64,000 nt of DNA from UBA1764 sp045642565 (GTDB lineage Bacteria > Bacillota > Clostridia > Peptostreptococcales > Anaerovoracaceae), in NCBI GenBank assembly GCA_045642565.1, contig JAZUJE010000022.1:1-64000 (forward strand). Direction: 5' to 3'. How positions within the stretch are numbered: position 1 is the stretch's first letter; every line of letters starts with the position of its first letter. The notes under the pieces were generated by a model. That model saw nothing but the letters and a program-made list of their open reading frames with translations, was not told the origin of the DNA and did no database searches. A program made the translations under genes and the position numbers. Shown here piece by piece: positions 59,840-64,000 of the stretch.

Positions 59840-61148
59840 TTACAAGTTCTCCATATAAGCTAAATGTCTGAGCTTTAACAATTTTAACCGGAATAATTTT
59901 CCCAATAAGTTTAGGATCTCCTGGGAAATCCACAGTTTTTAAGCGCTCATCTCTACCTGTAAGCATATTAATATCCGTTTTTGAGCTGCCCTCTACGAGC
60001 ACGGGAATTATCTTATCCTGATATTCTTTCATTTGTTCTTCTTGAATATCATGTATCGTTTCAACTAATCTGTTAAATCTTTCATGCTTTACTTCTTCAG
60101 GAATCTGATTTTCCCATTCCGCTGCCGGAGTTCCTTTTCTAATTGAATAAAGGAAGGTAAAAGCCGAATCATATTTTACGCGCCTTACTAAATCTAAAGT
60201 ATCTTCAAAATCTTCTTCAGTTTCACCAGGAAAACCGACTATGATATCAGTTGTAATTGCAATATCCGGGCAAGCTTTTCTAAGAGCATCTACTCTTTCA
60301 AAATATCTTTCCCTTGTGTATTTTCTATTCATCTTTTCAAGAACAGCATTACTTCCGGATTGAACAGGTAAGTGGAAGCAATGACAAAGATGCTTACAAT
60401 CTTTAAAGCATTCAATAAGCTCATCCGACAAATCTTTCGGATGGGATGACATAAATCTAATTCTTTCGATTCCGTCAATTTTATCAATCTCGCGTATAAG
60501 CTGAGCAAAACTTACGCCCCCACTATATGAATTTACATTTTGTCCAAGAAGCATAACTTCTTTACAGCCATGATCCGCAAGGCATTGTATTTCTTTAAGT
60601 ATTGCCTCTGGACTGCGGCTACGTTCGCGCCCTCTTGTATATGGAACAATGCAATAAGAACAAAAATTATTGCAACCTTGCATAATAGAAACATAGGCTT
60701 TGAAATCATACAAACGCTTTGCCGGAAGATTTTCTGCAATAGTATCAGAACCATCCCAGATATCAATGATTTTCTGATGTGCTTCTTGCACATTTTTAAA
60801 CAGTTTTGGGAACTCTCCTATGTTATGCGTGCCGAAAACTAAATCTACCCATGGATATTTTTGCTTTACTGTATCAATGATATGCTGCTGTTGCATCATG
60901 CATCCGCAAATAACAACCAATTTTTCCGGGTTTTGTTCATGACTATTTTTAAGCTGTCCAAGCACACCAAAAAAGCGCTTGTCTGCATTCTCTCTAACAG
61001 AACAAGTATTAAGAATTACAACCTGTGCCTCGAGCTTATCTGCCTCTTCAACGTAGCCGAGTTCTTCCATGAATCCTGCCAGAGTTTCCGAATCTCTCTC
61101 ATTCATCTGGCAACCAAATGTAATTATGTTATAAGTCTTATTCTTCAA
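59832..61148 (-). CDS. miaB: tRNA-2-methylthio-N6-dimethylallyladenosine synthase MiaB
   Basis: A 438-residue radical-SAM methylthiotransferase. The N-terminal UPF0004 domain has cysteines in TFGCQMNERDS, LNTCSVRENA and VICGCMMQQ, binding the auxiliary cluster. The radical-SAM motif is GCNNFCSYCIVPYTRGRE. A C-terminal TRAM domain (about 375-438) is present. It converts i6A37 to ms2i6A37 in tRNAs. It overlaps der by 4 nt. Confidence 0.95.
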   Translation of the reverse strand: MKNKTYNIITFGCQMNERDSETLAGFMEELGYVEEADKLEAQVVILNTCSVRENADKRFFGVLGQLKNSHEQNPEKLVVICGCMMQQQHIIDTVKQKYPWVDLVFGTHNIGEFPKLFKNVQEAHQKIIDIWDGSDTIAENLPAKRLYDFKAYVSIMQGCNNFCSYCIVPYTRGRERSRSPEAILKEIQCLADHGCKEVMLLGQNVNSYSGGVSFAQLIREIDKIDGIERIRFMSSHPKDLSDELIECFKDCKHLCHCFHLPVQSGSNAVLEKMNRKYTRERYFERVDALRKACPDIAITTDIIVGFPGETEEDFEDTLDLVRRVKYDSAFTFLYSIRKGTPAAEWENQIPEEVKHERFNRLVETIHDIQEEQMKEYQDKIIPVLVEGSSKTDINMLTGRDERLKTVDFPGDPKLIGKIIPVKIVKAQTFSLYGELVND

Positions 61149-62476
61149 TATTCTTCACTTTCGCCTTTTTCTCTAAACACAAATTTAATTGACGTGCCGG
61201 CAAAACCATATGCGTCTCTAATTTTATTTTCAAGATATCTTGAATAACTGAAATGCATTAATTCCCTATCATTAACCTGGAAGCTAAATAGTGGTGGTTT
61301 TATACCAATTTGAGTTACATAATATATCTTAAGTCTTTTGCCTTTGTCTGTCGGTGTACTATTCATCATAACAGCATCCTGAATTAAGGCATTAAGTTGT
61401 CCTGTTGATACACGCATCGCTCTATTTTCAGACACAGCTTTTGCGGTATCAATTACCTGATCTAATCTTTGACCTTTTATGGCCGAAGTAAATAAAATCG
61501 GAGCATAACTCATGAACGAAAGCTCATTCTCAATCTTCTTAGTCATATCACGCATGGTATTAGTCTCTTTAGTGACTAAATCCCATTTATTTACAACTGT
61601 GATAATACCTTTTCCGGATTCATGAGCTAAACCGGCAATTTTCTTATCCTGCTCAGTTACACCTTCGGTTCCATCTATAACCAACAACGCTACATCACAA
61701 CGCTCGATGGCGGCTATAGCTCTAACAACAGAAAATTTTTCAATATCATCAAAGACCTTACTTCTTCTGCGAATTCCGGCAGTATCAATAAGTGTATATT
61801 TTGTACCATCCTTCTCAAAAGGAGTGTCTATGCTATCTCTGGTTGTTCCGGCAATATTTGAAACAATTACCCTATCTTCTCCAACGAGAGCATTAACTAT
61901 CGAAGATTTCCCAACATTAGGTTTTCCTATGATTGCAATCTTGACATTGTCTTCATCATTTTCTTTATCATAAATTCCCCATGGAATTTTTTCAAAAATT
62001 GCATCAAGAACTTCTCCAAGGCCTGTCATATTAGCTGAAGATATAGCATAAGGGTCGCCAAGTCCAAGCTCATACAAATCATAAAAATCATCAGGAAGCT
62101 TCATTCCGTCAATTTTATTAGCAACCAGAACTACATCTTTGCCTTTGCGACGAAGTATATCTGCGACCTCACGGTCTGCCGTAGTAAGGCCCTCCTTTGC
62201 GTCGACCATGAATAAAATTACATCGGCCATGTCCATGGCAATTTCTGCCTGAGCCCTCATTTGTGCAGGAATAACTTCCTCGGAATCCGGTTCTATACCG
62301 CCTGTATCAATTAAAAGAAAGTTCCTTGATGACCATTCTGCTTCAGCAATAATACGATCACGAGTAACACCCGGAGTATCTTCAACAATAGAAACTCTTC
62401 TTCCGATTATCTTATTAAAAAATGTAGATTTGCCCACATTTGGGCGGCCAACTATAGCCACAATTGGTTTTGCCAT
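61145..62476 (-). CDS. der: Ribosome-assembly GTPase Der (EngA)
   Basis: 443 residues from the ATG at 62476, preceded by GAGGTACATT; a TTG four codons upstream is not used. Two tandem GTPase domains: IVGRPNVGKSTFFNKI with DTPGVTRD, then IIGKPNVGKSSIVNALVG with DTAGIRRR. A C-terminal KH-like domain ends the protein. Der is needed for 50S subunit maturation. A perfect 8-bp inverted repeat lies 14-34 nt upstream of the start. Confidence 0.96.
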   Translation of the reverse strand: MAKPIVAIVGRPNVGKSTFFNKIIGRRVSIVEDTPGVTRDRIIAEAEWSSRNFLLIDTGGIEPDSEEVIPAQMRAQAEIAMDMADVILFMVDAKEGLTTADREVADILRRKGKDVVLVANKIDGMKLPDDFYDLYELGLGDPYAISSANMTGLGEVLDAIFEKIPWGIYDKENDEDNVKIAIIGKPNVGKSSIVNALVGEDRVIVSNIAGTTRDSIDTPFEKDGTKYTLIDTAGIRRRSKVFDDIEKFSVVRAIAAIERCDVALLVIDGTEGVTEQDKKIAGLAHESGKGIITVVNKWDLVTKETNTMRDMTKKIENELSFMSYAPILFTSAIKGQRLDQVIDTAKAVSENRAMRVSTGQLNALIQDAVMMNSTPTDKGKRLKIYYVTQIGIKPPLFSFQVNDRELMHFSYSRYLENKIRDAYGFAGTSIKFVFREKGESEEY

Positions 62477-62490
62477 AATGTACCTCAAAT

Positions 62491-62510
62491 AATAGTATCA
62501 ACATACTATT
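62491..62510. promoter_or_regulatory. Inverted repeat in the der leader
   Basis: AATAGTAT-CAAC-ATACTATT, perfect 8-bp arms with a 4-nt loop, ending just before the ribosome site of der. Either a leader hairpin or an operator; no regulator is recognised. Confidence 0.4.
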
Positions 62511-62520
62511 TTAACATAAA

Positions 62521-62544
62521 AAAGAAGGCCTTTCAGCCTTCTTT
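62521..62544 (-). terminator. Terminator after the CBS-ACT gene
   Basis: AAAGAAGGC (62521-62529) and GCCTTCTTT (62536-62544) form a 9-bp stem; on the minus strand a T-run follows (62516-62521 region). It lies 18 nt after the CBS-ACT stop codon. Confidence 0.9.
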
Positions 62545-62562
62545 TCGTCTTTCTTTGATTTT

Positions 62563-63207
62563 CTATTTTACGGCAGCATCTTTTACAGTAAATCCAAGCT
62601 TTGAAAAAGCTTCTGTGACTTCTTTAATACGTCCGTCTTTTGTTGTACGAATTAAAAGTTCTGCCTTGCCCTCTTGAGTGCACTGTGTAAATACAAAGTG
62701 ACTGATGTTAATTCCAAGATCACTTGTAACTCCACCCATGCTATAAAGCACGCCAGGAATATTATCTGTATCTACAATATATCTGTTGCCCTCTTCTCTT
62801 CCACCAAGCATAGCGATGAAAGAATCAAGCATATCAGATTCTGTAAGGATTCCCACAACTTTTTCAGCAGCAACAACGACAAGCGCATTAATTCTCCTTG
62901 ACCTCATCTTAATTGCTGCGTCCTCAATATATGTATCAGGAGTGCATGTAACAACATCTTTTGTCATAGCATCCTTAACCTTTGTCTTTGCAAGAAGTGC
63001 GCCAATTTCAAATACGCTTAATGTTGTAGCACCCGATGGGCTAACTCTTTCAACATCCTTATCAGTAACAATACCAACAAGCTTTGTACCACTAAGTACC
63101 GGAACCTTCTTTAATTTATTTTCCTTCATTAAGCCTGTAAGTTCTGTGATACTTGCATTTTCTTGAACTGTAATTGGATTTGGTGTCATACGTTCTTTAA
63201 CAAACAT
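62563..63207 (-). CDS. CBS-pair and ACT-domain protein (AcuB-like)
   Basis: A 214-residue cytoplasmic protein. Two CBS motifs occur at about residues 5-60 (MTPNPITVQENASITELTGLM, quoted in part) and 80-135 (AMTKDVVTCTPDTYIEDAAIKM, in part). They are followed by an ACT domain (about 140-210, VDTDNIPGVLYSMGGVTSDLGINI). CBS pairs bind adenosine nucleotides and ACT domains bind amino acids, so it is a likely metabolic sensor. Bacillus AcuB has a similar layout next to acetoin genes, but no acu genes are here. Monocistronic with its own promoter and terminator. Confidence 0.88.
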   Translation of the reverse strand: MFVKERMTPNPITVQENASITELTGLMKENKLKKVPVLSGTKLVGIVTDKDVERVSPSGATTLSVFEIGALLAKTKVKDAMTKDVVTCTPDTYIEDAAIKMRSRRINALVVVAAEKVVGILTESDMLDSFIAMLGGREEGNRYIVDTDNIPGVLYSMGGVTSDLGINISHFVFTQCTQEGKAELLIRTTKDGRIKEVTEAFSKLGFTVKDAAVK

Positions 63208-63243
63208 AACAAACCTCCTTAAACCATAAAATAATATCGACTA

Positions 63244-63273
63244 ATTATACCATAAAATAGCATTTTTCAACAA
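63244..63273 (-). promoter_or_regulatory. Promoter of the CBS-ACT gene
   Basis: TTGTTG (63273-63268), an 18-nt spacer and TATAAT (63249-63244) with TGG before it (extended -10), on the minus strand. The -35 adjoins the upstream terminator. Confidence 0.65.
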
Positions 63274-63276
63274 AAA

Positions 63277-63302
63277 AATCCGCCGATTTATATCGGCGGA
63301 TT
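63277..63302 (-). terminator. Terminator of the gene at the right edge
   Basis: AATCCGCCGAT (63277-63287) and ATCGGCGGATT (63292-63302) form a perfect 11-bp stem with loop TTTA, followed on the minus strand by a run of T. Confidence 0.93.
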
Positions 63303-63315
63303 GTAGATTTTTGCT

Positions 63316-64000
63316 CTACTGTGGGATTTTCTCGAAAATGCAAGTTTTGCAGTTTTCTTCTGTAGCTCCCGTCCATGCTAATGAATTGTCTTCAGATACT
63401 GCGAAGAAGCCTTCTCCATCAGTATAAAGGACCGTTTCTTCGGAAGATCCGTCTGCTGCATAATTTACAACCTTAGATTCTTCATCACTGTAGTTAAGAA
63501 GCCCATCTTCTCCGCGCTGTGCTGTCATTGTCCAAACGCTTTCAGATTCGGCTGAATTAGCCCAGTTAACGGTAATCAATACTGCACCTTCGAGGGATTT
63601 TACAGTTGCCTTTGCTCTTTGGCTTGTAGAATCCATGTATTCTCCGGCAAGAGCCTCATAAAAAGCAGCTTCTTCAGCATCACTCATGCCAGGCTGTGTC
63701 ATTGCCTTTAGTTCCTCTACAATAGACTCAAATGTGGAATCTTCCATCTTTGGATCTTGCATATTGAAAACATATTGGCCATCAATTGTAGCCCAACGTG
63801 CAAGTTTGCAATCTTCAGTACTTACATATTCAACTGTATCTGAAGGGGTTTTGCCATCAAATGCTGTAGTTTCGCCAACCCAAACGCCTGAAGGATCAGT
63901 ATCAAAAGCAGGAGTTGCTCTAAATGAGCATTCTATACCATTAACTGTGAATTTGTAATCCGCAATTGTTTCGCTAATCAAACCATAGAATTCATCTGTT
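63316..64000 (-). CDS. Unknown protein, C-terminal part only
   Basis: The frame is open to the window edge (about 227 codons visible) and no start codon with a ribosome site lies inside, so the gene continues to the right. The visible part is acidic, rich in Thr/Ser/Glu and tryptophan, and likely extracellular in character (YKFTVNGIECSF, SGVWVGETTAFDGK, LITVNWANSAESESVWTMTAQ). The pattern suggests beta-rich surface or lipoprotein domains. I do not recognise the family. A strong terminator follows. Confidence 0.7.
   Translation of the reverse strand, partial: TDEFYGLISETIADYKFTVNGIECSFRATPAFDTDPSGVWVGETTAFDGKTPSDTVEYVSTEDCKLARWATIDGQYVFNMQDPKMEDSTFESIVEELKAMTQPGMSDAEEAAFYEALAGEYMDSTSQRAKATVKSLEGAVLITVNWANSAESESVWTMTAQRGEDGLLNYSDEESKVVNYAADGSSEETVLYTDGEGFFAVSEDNSLAWTGATEENCKTCIFEKIPQ

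Overview
This is an AT-rich, gene-dense window from the chromosome of a low-GC Gram-positive anaerobe. It most likely belongs to class Clostridia; an Anaerovoracaceae/Family XIII-like or related lineage is plausible, but I cannot fix the family from sequence alone. The indications are AGGAGG-type ribosome sites, LexA/DinR-type SOS signals, the valS-rnc-smc-ftsY and infC-rpmI-rplT gene orders, NrdR, RNase Y, RadC, lipoprotein signal peptides ending LAAC, and anaerobic flavin/iron-sulfur redox genes. I see no rRNA, tRNA, CRISPR array, insertion sequence or prophage. Most of the window is core chromosome.

Layout. (1) 1-5669, minus strand: the start of an exported SLH-type protein, then a redox operon read lutC-like, lutB-lutA fusion, polyprenyl diphosphate synthase, fixC, fixX. 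(2) 5870-13866, minus: iscS/thiI/DUF445, rny, a MinD-like ATPase, radC, maf, cmk, nrdR. (3) 14185-15780, plus: prfC, preceded by a GC-rich hairpin element that shares a 32-nt core with one at 5762-5860. (4) 15810-19669: two lipoproteins, lexA behind a LexA-type operator, and a YfiH-family gene. (5) 19725-25378, minus: infC-rpmI-rplT with an attenuator leader and an AUU start for infC, then a signalling cluster of STAS protein, RelA/SpoT-domain protein and a 937-residue membrane sensor/PP2C phosphatase/RsbW-like kinase. (6) 25430-33266, minus: cvpA, yfcE, an orphan DNA methyltransferase, paired chromate transporters and a BMP-type nucleoside ABC transporter. (7) 33340-37933: rlmN with a P-loop protein, divergent from comEC-holA. 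(8) 37936-48495, minus: valS-rnc-smc-ftsY-penicillin-binding protein; SMC has unusually short arms. (9) 48636-53575, minus: livJHMGF branched-chain amino-acid transporter. (10) 53831-59206, plus: DUF975 membrane protein, MurE-like ligase, pepF, RluA-family synthase, acidic protein. (11) 59174-64000, minus: M50 protease, miaB, der, a CBS-ACT protein and the 3' part of an unknown gene.

How the genes fit together. Housekeeping functions dominate: translation, tRNA and rRNA modification, chromosome dynamics and the cell wall. Two clusters stand out. The lutC/lutBA/prenyl synthase/fixCX operon looks like an assembled electron-transfer route from an organic acid, perhaps lactate, through Fe-S and flavin carriers toward a quinone-like acceptor. 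The STAS/RelA-like/sensor-phosphatase-kinase cluster puts an alarmone-synthetase homologue beside a complete partner-switching pair, with no sigma factor in the window to be its output. Start codons were adjusted from the longest open frames where a ribosome-binding site or family length argued for it. All family assignments are by reading the protein sequences, without database searches.
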